A DNA stretch of 64,000 bases, taken from NCBI GenBank assembly GCA_963665925.1, contig OY762511.1, positions 2,356,001 to 2,420,000 on the forward strand. The letters run 5' to 3'. The DNA is from G963665925 sp963665925. GTDB taxonomy: Bacteria > Bacillota > Clostridia > Peptostreptococcales > Acidaminobacteraceae. Both the position numbers and the translations under genes were made by a program. The notes under the pieces were generated by a model that saw nothing but the letters and a program-made list of their open reading frames with translations, was not told the DNA's origin and ran no database searches. Shown one piece after another: positions 7,939 through 16,385 of this stretch. Positions within the stretch are counted from its first letter, which is position 1, and each line of letters begins with the position of its first letter.

Positions 7939-9126
7939 ATGAGAATTACAGACGTAAAAGTCATCAAAGTGAATCGCTTCATGTACGTCAAAGTCTTTAC
8001 GGACGAAGGTATCGAAGGTATTGGAGAGTGTGGCGCTTGGGGGTTTCTAGATGCGGCGGCTGAAGCAGTCGAAACATTTAAGACCTATTTGATTGGACAG
8101 GATCCTCTTAACATTGAGCAGCACTTCCAGTACATGTATCGATGCTTTCATTTCAGAGGCGCGGCGGTCATGGGCGCAATCAGCGCCATAGACATTGCAC
8201 TTTGGGACATTGCAGGAAAACATTTCGATACACCAATTTACAATCTGATTGGGGGGGCTTGCAGAGATAAGATTCGGGTGTATTACCATGTTTCCGGTGA
8301 GACAACACAAGAGTTGGTTGAGAACTGTGTCAAGGCCAAAGAACTCGGATACACAGCAATTGGTCATCTGTCACCATTCCTGGATGAGCCAAGAAGTAAA
8401 CCCTACTATGAGTCCTATGCCAATATGATTGACAGAGCAGCGGATCGGGTTAGGCAGATCAGAGAAGCCGTGGGCAATGACATGGATCTTTGTCTTGAAA
8501 TGCACAGACGACTTAAGCCATCTGAAGCTATTGCGTTTTCAAGAGCGGTAGAAAAGTATCTGCCATTTTTCCTTGAAGACCCGATTGTACCTGACAATTT
8601 TGACGGTATGGTTACCATTGCAGAACGCACACATATTCCGATTGCAACCGGAGAACGCTTCCATTCGCTTCAGGATTTTCAAATGTTGCTATCAAGACAT
8701 GCTATGGGATATGCTAGAACCAGCGTTTGTGTTTGCGGCGGTATTACAGGTACTAAAAAAATTGCAGCCATTGCAGAAGCCTATGGCGTTAAGATTGTAC
8801 CGCATAACCCGCTCAGCCCAGTAAGTTCAGTTGCTTGCATGCATCTTGCCACAGCAATTGACAACTTTGCGCTTATGGAACTGCCAGACCACGATGGCCT
8901 GTCTGCAACGGAGCGGTATACGAGCTCCGGTTCTGTGGATCAGAAATCCTTTACGCAGCGGGATATTGTTGACTGGATTCCAGTTGCTGAAAATGGCTAT
9001 GTGAAATTAGAGGGAAAACCAGGCCTTGGAATCGAGCTAAAGCCTGATGTCGATAAGTTATATCCATATGAAAGACGAAAAATCAATACACGACTTAATG
9101 TGGATGGTTCAGTTGTTGATCAATAG
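7939..9126 (+). CDS. Mandelate racemase/muconate lactonizing (enolase superfamily) dehydratase
   Basis: 395 residues with the enolase-superfamily plan: N-terminal capping domain, then a TIM barrel. Candidate Mg2+ ligands are Glu187 (CLEMHRRL), Glu213 (FFLEDPI) and Glu239 (IATGERF); His289 (IVPHNPLSP) is the likely general acid/base. The sequence around HRRLKPSEA and the C-terminal HNPLSPVSSVA resembles the acid-sugar dehydratases of the D-galactonate/mannonate dehydratase branch, so dehydration of an aldonate or other hydroxy-acid is expected; the substrate cannot be read from sequence. The start at 7939 has AGAGAGG six bases upstream. It is first in an operon with a carboxylate transporter and an aconitase-like enzyme. 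Confidence 0.85.
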   Translation: MRITDVKVIKVNRFMYVKVFTDEGIEGIGECGAWGFLDAAAEAVETFKTYLIGQDPLNIEQHFQYMYRCFHFRGAAVMGAISAIDIALWDIAGKHFDTPIYNLIGGACRDKIRVYYHVSGETTQELVENCVKAKELGYTAIGHLSPFLDEPRSKPYYESYANMIDRAADRVRQIREAVGNDMDLCLEMHRRLKPSEAIAFSRAVEKYLPFFLEDPIVPDNFDGMVTIAERTHIPIATGERFHSLQDFQMLLSRHAMGYARTSVCVCGGITGTKKIAAIAEAYGVKIVPHNPLSPVSSVACMHLATAIDNFALMELPDHDGLSATERYTSSGSVDQKSFTQRDIVDWIPVAENGYVKLEGKPGLGIELKPDVDKLYPYERRKINTRLNVDGSVVDQ

Positions 9127-9144
9127 TATATGGGAGGGATAGCT

Positions 9145-10479
9145 ATGATTGAAAATAGAAATTCTAATGTGGAAGAAGTGACTGAAAACAAGAATTCGAA
9201 ATTGAATCAAATCGTAATGGGATTCATTCCCTTAAAATATTTTGTAATGTTCTTCATCATCACAATTGCAGGGGTCTATTTTGAAGCGACACCCAAAGGC
9301 TTTTTAGGCGGGTTTATGCTTTGTACCATCTTTGGAATTACCCTTGAGAAATTAGGCGACAACATTCCGATTGTGAAAGACTACTTTGGCGGTGGACCTT
9401 TTGTAGCTATTTTCGCAGCTGCTGCAATCGTTTACTTTGGATGGATGCCAGAGGCTGCGGTGAATCAGATTCGGGATTTTATCAAACCGATGGATTATAT
9501 CGGCCTGATTGTCGGCGCTCTTATTTGTGGTAGCATTCTCACAATGGATAAGAAGCTGCTTATTAAAGCGGGCAGTTTATATGTCATTCCAATATTCGGT
9601 GCCATTATCTGTGCCTTTGGACTGACGGGTGTGATTGGCATGGCAATGGGCTTTGGCTGGAAAGAGGCAATTATGTTTGTTTCATTGCCTATCATGGGCG
9701 GTGGCACATCGGCAGGCGCAGTGCCACTTTCGCAGATGTATGGCTCCGTACTTTCACAGGACAGCTCCTATTATCTGTCTCTGATTATGCCAGCGGTAGG
9801 CATCGGCAACGCCCTTGCCATTGTTGTCGCAGGCTTCCTTGACAGAGTTGGAAAGAAAGCACCTGCACTGACTGGCAATGGCGTCCTGATGCACGGCTTT
9901 GAGGTTGAAACCAAGGCAGATGCAAAAGAGAGACATGATTATGGTGAAATGGGCGTTGGTTTTCTCATAACAGCTATGTTTTTCACACTCGGTATTATTC
10001 TAAGCAAGTTTGTACCAATGATTCACTATTATGCATGGACAATCATCTGTGTTGCAGTCGCAAAAATATCAGGCGCATTTCCCAGAGAACTGGAAGGTTC
10101 GATTAAGCAGTGGTATCAGTTCCTTCAGAAGATATCAATTCCAGCGGTACTCTTTGGCATTGGTTTTGTCTATACAGACTTAAATGTTGTGTTTTCTGCG
10201 CTGACGCCAACATATTTCATACTTGTTCTTGCGACAATCGTTGGTGCTGTAGTTGGTGCCGGTGTTCTTGGAAAGGTTGTTGGATTCTTCCCGATTGAAG
10301 CAGCCATCACGGCTGGTCTGTGTATGGCAAACATGGGTGGTTCTGGTGACCTCGCAACACTGGGTGCAGCGAAAAGAATGGAACTGATGCCGTTTTCGCA
10401 AATTTCAAGTCGTATAGGCGGTGCGATTATTCTGGTCATTTCAAGTATTTTGGCAGGCATCTTGGGTGCTGGGCTTTAA
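9145..10479 (+). CDS. 2-hydroxycarboxylate transporter family protein (CitS/MaeN-like)
   Basis: 444 residues, strongly hydrophobic, with the two reentrant-loop signatures of the 2HCT family: GGGTSAGAVPLSQMY in the first half, and MANMGGSGDLATLGAAKRME with PFSQISSRIGG in the second. Members are Na+ or H+ symporters (or precursor/product exchangers) for citrate, malate or similar hydroxy-acids. The start at 9145 follows GGAGG by seven bases; the upstream ATG at 9130 overlaps that site. It sits 18 bases after the dehydratase gene and presumably imports the substrate of the operon. Confidence 0.9.
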   Translation: MIENRNSNVEEVTENKNSKLNQIVMGFIPLKYFVMFFIITIAGVYFEATPKGFLGGFMLCTIFGITLEKLGDNIPIVKDYFGGGPFVAIFAAAAIVYFGWMPEAAVNQIRDFIKPMDYIGLIVGALICGSILTMDKKLLIKAGSLYVIPIFGAIICAFGLTGVIGMAMGFGWKEAIMFVSLPIMGGGTSAGAVPLSQMYGSVLSQDSSYYLSLIMPAVGIGNALAIVVAGFLDRVGKKAPALTGNGVLMHGFEVETKADAKERHDYGEMGVGFLITAMFFTLGIILSKFVPMIHYYAWTIICVAVAKISGAFPRELEGSIKQWYQFLQKISIPAVLFGIGFVYTDLNVVFSALTPTYFILVLATIVGAVVGAGVLGKVVGFFPIEAAITAGLCMANMGGSGDLATLGAAKRMELMPFSQISSRIGGAIILVISSILAGILGAGL

Positions 10480-10494
10480 ATGAAGGAGTAGGCA

Positions 10495-11769
10495 ATGCAT
10501 GCAATAGAAAAAATTCTGGCGAGAAATGCTGGGAAGGACAAGGTTGCTGCAGGTGAGATCGTCAACTGCAAGATTGATTTCGCGGAAATAAATGACCTCT
10601 ACCTGCAAACCCTCTTTTCCTTTGAAGAAATGGGCGGCAAACAGGTGTGGGATCCGGAGAAAATTGCCTTTGTGTTTGATCATTACTCACCGGCACCAAC
10701 CATTCAGACAGCAGCTATTCATAAGCAAATGCGGTCCTTTAAAGATATGCAGTGTTTAACACACCATTTTGATATCAATAAGGGCGTATGTCATCAGGTT
10801 ATGCCGGAGGCAGGAATTGTATGGCCCGGAATGATCCTTGTCGCAACCGATTCGCACTCAACAACCCACGGCGCTTTTGGTGCATTTGGGACAGGGGTTG
10901 GCGCGACAGACCTGGCAACGATTTTACTCAGTGGTGAATTATGGTTCAGGGTACCTGAGATTATAAAAATTGTACTCGATGGAGCCCTGCAGCCTGGCGT
11001 GTTTGCCAAAGATGTCATTCTTAAAATATTAGGAACTCTTAAAGCCGATGCAGCGGTCTACAAGGCAATTGAGTTTTCTGGGAGCTATGTTGACAAGATT
11101 GGTGTGGCAGACAGAATGACAATTTGCAATATGGCGGTTGAAATGGGCGCTAAAACGGCATACATGAAGCCCAATGAAGCAGTCTTGGCATATGTCAGAA
11201 GTCGCACTGATAAAGAATTCATAATTGACGAGACTGATGATGATTATGTCTACGATTGCACTTACTATTTTGATGTGGATACGATTAAGCCCCAAGTCGC
11301 TAAGCCCCATAGCGTGGATAATGTAGAAGATCTGGATGCAGTGATTGCAAAAGATGCAATTAGAGTAGATCAGGCCTTTATTGGTTCATGTACGGGTGGA
11401 AGACTTGAAGACATTGAAGCCGCATATCGTGTTTTAGATGGAAAGTCCATAAGCGATCATACACGGCTGGTGGTTATTCCTGCATCCGCTGAAGTGTATC
11501 AAAAGGCAATGGACAAAGGCTACGTTCAAAGCCTGATGACATCTGGTGCTACATTTGCATCACCTGGATGTGGCCCCTGTCTTGGAACACATGCCGGACT
11601 GCTTGGGCCAGGCGAGGTTTGCGTCTCTGCAACGAACCGGAATTTTCCTGGTCGGATGGGCAGTACGGAAGGGTCTATTTATTTGACATCGCCAGCGACC
11701 GTTGCAGCATCAGCTTTGAGTGGCTATTTGCAAAGTCCGGCAGGATTTTTTGTTGGAGGTGACGCATAA
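10495..11769 (+). CDS. LeuC-like hydro-lyase large subunit (aconitase superfamily)
   Basis: 424 residues; the large subunit of a 3-isopropylmalate dehydratase/homoaconitase-type enzyme. Fe-S ligands are visible in GSCTGGR and in the GCGPCLG pair; the substrate-binding segment ATDSHSTTHGAFGAFG is conserved. The ATG follows AAGGAG closely. No leucine or lysine biosynthetic gene is nearby, and it is co-transcribed with a hydroxy-acid dehydratase and transporter. A catabolic (de)hydratase is therefore more likely than LeuC proper, for example acting on a 2-methylmalate, dimethylmalate or isocitrate-type acid (inference). Confidence 0.88.
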   Translation: MHAIEKILARNAGKDKVAAGEIVNCKIDFAEINDLYLQTLFSFEEMGGKQVWDPEKIAFVFDHYSPAPTIQTAAIHKQMRSFKDMQCLTHHFDINKGVCHQVMPEAGIVWPGMILVATDSHSTTHGAFGAFGTGVGATDLATILLSGELWFRVPEIIKIVLDGALQPGVFAKDVILKILGTLKADAAVYKAIEFSGSYVDKIGVADRMTICNMAVEMGAKTAYMKPNEAVLAYVRSRTDKEFIIDETDDDYVYDCTYYFDVDTIKPQVAKPHSVDNVEDLDAVIAKDAIRVDQAFIGSCTGGRLEDIEAAYRVLDGKSISDHTRLVVIPASAEVYQKAMDKGYVQSLMTSGATFASPGCGPCLGTHAGLLGPGEVCVSATNRNFPGRMGSTEGSIYLTSPATVAASALSGYLQSPAGFFVGGDA

Positions 11770-12266
11770 TGGAATGTGTCAGAGGCAAGGCCTTTAAGTT
11801 CGGTGAAAATATTGATACCGACCAGATATATCCAGGTCGCTATTTGGAGCTAGTAGAGCCTGAAGACATAGCTAAGCACTGCATGGAGGGCGCTGATCCG
11901 TCCTTTGTTACTAGAATGAGGAAGGGCGATATTATTGTGGCGGGCAAGAATTTCGGCTGCGGATCCAGCAGGGAACATGCACCGATAGCACTCATTAGTG
12001 CAGGTGTTGGTGCAGTAGTTGCAGAATCTTTTGCGAGAATCTTCTTCAGAAATGCCATCAATCTTGCACTACCCCTCATGGTGTGTCCCGGAATTGGTGA
12101 CAAAGTGCATGACCATGACTTGATTGAGGTGAACGTTCAAGAAGGCTGTATTCATAATCTCACCAGTGGAGAGCGAATTCAGGGTGAGCTTCTATCAGAC
12201 TATGTACTCCAAATTCTGGAGAGCGGTGGCATTAAGCCTATGCTCTTAGAGCGTTTTAAGAAGTAG
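11769..12266 (+). CDS. LeuD-like hydro-lyase small subunit
   Basis: 165 residues, the swivelling small subunit that pairs with the preceding protein. The start codon overlaps the upstream stop (TAATG), typical for the stoichiometric two-subunit enzymes. Family motifs are present: NIDTDQIYPGRYL near the N-terminus and KNFGCGSSREHAPIAL around residue 60, then ESFARIFFRNAIN. A strong terminator closes the operon 42 bases downstream. Confidence 0.9.
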   Translation: MECVRGKAFKFGENIDTDQIYPGRYLELVEPEDIAKHCMEGADPSFVTRMRKGDIIVAGKNFGCGSSREHAPIALISAGVGAVVAESFARIFFRNAINLALPLMVCPGIGDKVHDHDLIEVNVQEGCIHNLTSGERIQGELLSDYVLQILESGGIKPMLLERFKK

Positions 12267-12307
12267 CAGACTAAGCGTTTAGCAAAAATAGATTTGATTA
12301 TGATTTG

Positions 12308-12338
12308 AAATCTCCCAGTCCTATGGCTGGGAGATTTT
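12308..12338 (+). terminator. Terminator of the hydroxy-acid operon
   Basis: AAATCTCCCAG / CTGGGAGATTT, 11-bp arms with an 8-base loop, followed by a short T-run. Confidence 0.9.
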
Positions 12339-12400
12339 CATATGCGTGGAATTATGGAAATGTCCGTTTGAAGATAAAATAGAAAAAATCAAAAATAACC

Positions 12401-12431
12401 TTGACCTAAAGTTAACTTCAGTATGTATGAT
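12401..12431 (+). promoter_or_regulatory. MerR-type promoter (19-bp spacer) before the cyclophilin-like gene
   Basis: TTGACC (12401-12406), a 19-base spacer, TATGAT (12426-12431). The spacer holds the dyad ACCTAAAGTTAACTTCAG. Overlong 19-bp spacers with a central dyad are the signature of promoters that MerR-family proteins activate by twisting DNA. A sister element lies at 13099-13129. Confidence 0.7.
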
Positions 12432-12477
12432 TGTTTTATGAGGTCGATAAAATTAAGTTGAATGGTGGTGCGCATGG

Positions 12478-13065
12478 ATGAAAAGGGCAGCCTTGTATGT
12501 CGTATTGATATTTATTGTGATTGTTTCAGTGGCCTGTACCGTGAATCTATCTGAAGGAAGTGTCGTTTTAACACCTGCTGAAAATGATGGAGAGATAGAG
12601 ACGCGTATCAGTGCTGGGGAAAACACACTGTTTGAAGAAGAGACATCAATTGAAGCGCAAATAGGTATTGGAGAAAAAACATCTGATGAAGACAAGGAGT
12701 TGAATGAATCCGTGAAAATCAAATTAACCGTAAGAGATCAGGTTATGGAAGCAGTGCTTGCTGAAAACACAAGCGCAGATGCTTTGCTTGATAAGCTCAA
12801 GGAAGGGCCAGTGACCATAGACATGCGCGACTATGCTTCTATGGAAAAAGTAGGTGATTTTCCATGGCATTTGCCAAGAAACGATCAGCAGATTACCACT
12901 GAGGCGGGCGATCTGATCTTATACCAGGGAAAGGCTTTTGTGATTTATTATGCGCCAAATTCCTGGAATTTCACTAGAATTGGGAAAATTGGAGGCATGA
13001 CAGGGGCTGAACTCAAATCACTACTGGGGAGTGGGAATGTGTCCGTAACACTGAGTATTGAATAG
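12478..13065 (+). CDS. Cyclophilin-like fold lipoprotein
   Basis: 195 residues. An N-terminal hydrophobic signal ends in VSVAC (Cys20), an imperfect lipobox that suggests a lipid-anchored surface protein. After a Glu/Thr-rich linker (to about 78) comes a ~115-residue cyclophilin-like domain with the typical segments PVTIDMRDYASMEKVGDF, LPRNDQQITTEAGDLILY and SWNFTRIGKI. This domain family is related in fold to peptidyl-prolyl isomerases, but its activity is unknown. The ribosome-binding site (GGTGGTG) is weak. Its MerR-type promoter is matched by that of the next gene, so the two probably answer the same signal. Confidence 0.8.
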   Translation: MKRAALYVVLIFIVIVSVACTVNLSEGSVVLTPAENDGEIETRISAGENTLFEEETSIEAQIGIGEKTSDEDKELNESVKIKLTVRDQVMEAVLAENTSADALLDKLKEGPVTIDMRDYASMEKVGDFPWHLPRNDQQITTEAGDLILYQGKAFVIYYAPNSWNFTRIGKIGGMTGAELKSLLGSGNVSVTLSIE

Positions 13066-13098
13066 TCTCACGATTAGAATAGAAATGAAAAAAATCCC

Positions 13099-13129
13099 TT
13101 GACCTAAAGCTAGCTTTAGCTGTTAAGGT
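13099..13129 (+). promoter_or_regulatory. MerR-type promoter (19-bp spacer) before the hydrolase gene
   Basis: TTGACC (13099-13104), a 19-base spacer and a weak -10 TAAGGT (13124-13129). The spacer dyad CTAAAGCTAGCTTTAG is a perfect palindrome, more symmetric than its sister at 12401. The shared core ACCTAAAG argues for one MerR-family regulator, which is not encoded in the window. Confidence 0.65.
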
Positions 13130-13197
13130 GGTCTTATAGATGAAGTCAATCGAAAGGAGACCGACAGAAGGTCTCGAAGAAAGGTAGGTAGAAGAAA

Positions 13198-14175
13198 ATG
13201 GAAAAGAGCAAATTGGAATTGACACAGGCGTGGGACAAAGTATTTCCACAAAGCGACAAAGTAAATCATAGAAAAATCACATTCCATAACCGCTATGGTG
13301 TAACCCTTGCAGCAGATATGTATGAACCAAAGGATGCTGCGGGCAAAATACCGGCCATTGCAGTATCAGGACCGTTTGGTGCCGTAAAGGAGCAGTCTTC
13401 AGGTCTTTATGCGCAAACACTGGCAGAACGTGGATTTATAGCAATTGCATTTGATCCTTCCTTCACTGGTGAAAGTGGTGGATTCCCGCGTGATGTTGCT
13501 TCGCCGGATATCAATACAGAAGATTTTTCAGCAGCAGTTGATTTCCTATCCACTCAGGAAAATGTCGATCCTGAACGTATTGGTATTGTTGGAATCTGTG
13601 GATGGGGTGGACTGGCTCTGAATGCGGCAGCAAATGATACACGAATTAAGGCAACACTCACAGCAACCATGTATGACATGACACGCGTTACAGCAAATGG
13701 CTACTTTGACTCGATGGATGCAGATGGACGTTATGCAATGCGCAAGCAGCTCAATGCTCAAAGAACAGCAGATTACAGGAATGGTTCATATGGAAAGGCC
13801 GGCGGTGTACCAGGACAGTTACCAGAAGAAGCGCCTTTCTTTGTAAAAGACTATCACACATATTATAAGCAGGCACGCGGTTATCATGCACGTTCTCTGA
13901 ACTCAAATGGTGGCTGGAATCTGACTTCGGCTCTTTCCTTTGCGAACATGCCGATCCTTCAGTACAGCGATGAAATCCGCAGTGCCGTACTTATGATTCA
14001 CGGTGAAAAGGCCCACTCTGTCTACTTCAGTCAAGACGCTTTCAAAAAGTTGACTGGAGACAACAAAGAGCTGATGATCATTCCGGGTGCAAGCCATATT
14101 GACCTTTATGATCAAATGGACCTTATTCCACTGGAAAAAATGATAGATTTTTTCGCCAAGTACTTGGTTGCGTAA
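13198..14175 (+). CDS. Alpha/beta hydrolase (YcjY/dienelactone-hydrolase-like)
   Basis: 325 residues, no signal peptide. The nucleophile elbow reads IVGICGWGGLAL (about residue 130), with Cys where most hydrolases have Ser, as is common in this clostridial group. The C-terminal histidine lies in GASHIDLYD, and the acid is probably near GEKAHSVYF. Substrates of these proteins are unknown; ester or thioester hydrolysis is possible. It is a single-gene transcript with a MerR-type promoter and a terminator downstream, and probably part of a stress or xenobiotic response shared with the preceding gene (inference). Confidence 0.85.
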   Translation: MEKSKLELTQAWDKVFPQSDKVNHRKITFHNRYGVTLAADMYEPKDAAGKIPAIAVSGPFGAVKEQSSGLYAQTLAERGFIAIAFDPSFTGESGGFPRDVASPDINTEDFSAAVDFLSTQENVDPERIGIVGICGWGGLALNAAANDTRIKATLTATMYDMTRVTANGYFDSMDADGRYAMRKQLNAQRTADYRNGSYGKAGGVPGQLPEEAPFFVKDYHTYYKQARGYHARSLNSNGGWNLTSALSFANMPILQYSDEIRSAVLMIHGEKAHSVYFSQDAFKKLTGDNKELMIIPGASHIDLYDQMDLIPLEKMIDFFAKYLVA

Positions 14176-14243
14176 TTGCAGCTTAAGTGAATGTGGCAAG
14201 CTAGGCAGCGTTTATAACCTAATGAACTTATAGTTGAATGAAG

Positions 14244-14294
14244 AGTGGGAGAGACAAGCTGCACAGAAAGGCAGTCAAGTCACTCCCACTTTTT
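14244..14294 (+). terminator. Terminator after the alpha/beta hydrolase
   Basis: AGTGGGAG / CTCCCACT arms (14244-14251, 14283-14290) with a long loop, then TTTTT. Confidence 0.8.
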
Positions 14295-14332
14295 CAATTT
14301 CATAAAACTATGACAATAAGTTGGGTATTAAG

Positions 14333-14360
14333 TTGATGACGAAAGAATCTGCTGTATACT
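14333..14360 (+). promoter_or_regulatory. Promoter of the diguanylate cyclase gene
   Basis: TTGATG (14333-14338), a 16-base spacer and TATACT (14355-14360), about 55 bases before the start codon. Confidence 0.6.
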
Positions 14361-14414
14361 ATAGGCATAATTAAAAATTATACATACTGACAATTAGATA
14401 GCCGAGGCCTACGT

Positions 14415-16346
14415 ATGAAGAAAACAAAATTAATGACATTGGGATTCCTCCTTTTGATAAGCATGTTCATTGCCCATTATTATAGTTCAATCAAATACAC
14501 ATCCTATGTTTCAGAGGGTGCCATAGATGTGGGGGCTTATCTGAATAACGGTGAAGTCATTGCACTGGACGGTATGTGGACCTTTTATCCAGATGAACTT
14601 CTAGAGCCTTCCGACTTCAGGGGTGAAGGTCAAAGCGGCACGGATTCGCTTCAGGTGCCCTTGGCTTGGGGAAAGGCTGAAAATGCCAAGAGTAGAGGCT
14701 GCGGCACATACAGACTTGTCCTTAACAACTTGGAACCCAATACCCAGTATGGTCTTATTAAAAAAAATATTCGTATAGCCAGCAAAATATTCATCGATGG
14801 CAGACTCCTGTTTCAGGATGGGGTTCCGGCGGTCAATGAGCATGGTGAGACGATGGGTAACATGCCTGGTCTTGTCGGTTTTGAATCGATGGATTCCACA
14901 GCTGAAATCATCATTCAAACGTCAAACTTCAAATATTACTCCGGTGGGATTGTTGAATCGATACGACTGGGCAGCATTGTCGATGCAGAGCAGGAATGCC
15001 GTGAAAACATTATTTTCGATACCATGATTTTGACCATAATCATGGTGATTGGTGTCTTGCTGACAATTTTAGTCGTTTTCTTTCGTGAGTTCAGGAAAGA
15101 AGAACCGGAAGGCTATTATCTGCCTATAACGGTATTGTCATTTGGAGTCGTCAATGGTGCACTCGGTGAGAGAGTCATCAAGCTCATTGTTCCAGGTATT
15201 TCAACGGAATTGCTCATAAGGATTGAGTATGTTGCTGTAAGCCTCATGCTTATTTCATTATTTCTGGCCATTCATGTGATGGAGAAAAGACTGCTTTCAA
15301 AAATTGGGGTCTATATCTTGTCCCTGATATATGGCGTCTTTCTCATTGCGGCGATTTTTTCGCCTATGCGGTATCACCTGCTGTGGACCTTGGTATCGGC
15401 AGCAACGATTCTTGTATTGCCGCTCTTGCTCGTTTGGGTTGTCTACCAGTTTGTTGCCGGACGAAATTTGGCGATTGATGTAAACGAACACGCTATGCTG
15501 ATTGGTGTACTTTATTTCATGAATGTATATAATTTAGATGTTTTACTGTTCACCATGGGACTGAAGGACAATATGAAACTGGCCTATCTGTCCTCTGTAT
15601 TCTATGGATTCATCTGGTTTGTTTTGATTGCAGTTCGCGTAAATGCGACAAATCGAAAGCTTATTGAGACCGAACAGGAGCTGAAAATGACCAATGATGA
15701 GCTTGAAGTGCATAGGAATCAGATTCTGGCTGCCTACGAACATTTGGAAATACAGGTTATGGAACGTACACAGGAATTAACACAGTCCAATGCCATGCTT
15801 CAGATAGAAGTTGAACAGCGTCAGAAAAATGAAGAGCAGATTGAAAAACTGGCTTTTTACGACCAGCTGACCAACCTGCCCAATCGACGTTATTTTTATG
15901 ACTACATGAATAAGGAAATAGAAAACGGCCTTCGATATGGGGCGGTGTTTACACTCTTATTTCTTGATTTAGATGGATTCAAAGCTGTGAATGATACTTT
16001 CGGACATGATGTAGGTGACCTGCTGCTCCAGCTTGTCGGCGAAAACCTGAAAGATATGGTGCGCGCAGGAGATTTTGTTGCGCGTCTTGGCGGTGATGAG
16101 TTTGTCATTCTGCTAAGCAATGTAGCCGACGATGCATCGTGCAAAAAAATATGCGACAAGATTATCACGACCCTATCGGAGCCGACTTCTGTAAAGGACC
16201 ACACCGTGAATATTGGAGTGAGCATTGGCGTTGCATATTTCCCCACTCATGGCAAGACGAGCAATGCACTGGTCAAAAGTGCTGATAATGCCATGTATCT
16301 CGCTAAGGAGAATGGCAAGAACAGGTATGTATTTGCGGCCTTATAG
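14415..16346 (+). CDS. 7TM-sensor diguanylate cyclase (GGDEF)
   Basis: 643 residues. A signal-anchor helix (about 5-25) is followed by an extracytoplasmic jelly-roll-like domain (to about 195) of the 7TMR-DISM type, then about seven membrane helices (200-405), a coiled coil (420-480) and a GGDEF domain (from about 485). The catalytic motif GGDEF is at 559-563, and the allosteric inhibitory site RAGD (550-553) is at the expected five-residue spacing, so an active, product-inhibited c-di-GMP synthase is predicted. The external domain may sense a carbohydrate or other small ligand. It is probably monocistronic or co-transcribed with the following radical-SAM gene (gap 39 bases). Confidence 0.92.
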   Translation: MKKTKLMTLGFLLLISMFIAHYYSSIKYTSYVSEGAIDVGAYLNNGEVIALDGMWTFYPDELLEPSDFRGEGQSGTDSLQVPLAWGKAENAKSRGCGTYRLVLNNLEPNTQYGLIKKNIRIASKIFIDGRLLFQDGVPAVNEHGETMGNMPGLVGFESMDSTAEIIIQTSNFKYYSGGIVESIRLGSIVDAEQECRENIIFDTMILTIIMVIGVLLTILVVFFREFRKEEPEGYYLPITVLSFGVVNGALGERVIKLIVPGISTELLIRIEYVAVSLMLISLFLAIHVMEKRLLSKIGVYILSLIYGVFLIAAIFSPMRYHLLWTLVSAATILVLPLLLVWVVYQFVAGRNLAIDVNEHAMLIGVLYFMNVYNLDVLLFTMGLKDNMKLAYLSSVFYGFIWFVLIAVRVNATNRKLIETEQELKMTNDELEVHRNQILAAYEHLEIQVMERTQELTQSNAMLQIEVEQRQKNEEQIEKLAFYDQLTNLPNRRYFYDYMNKEIENGLRYGAVFTLLFLDLDGFKAVNDTFGHDVGDLLLQLVGENLKDMVRAGDFVARLGGDEFVILLSNVADDASCKKICDKIITTLSEPTSVKDHTVNIGVSIGVAYFPTHGKTSNALVKSADNAMYLAKENGKNRYVFAAL

Positions 16347-16385
16347 GCCTGTCAAAACACAGTGCAAATTCAGGGAGGGATCCAT

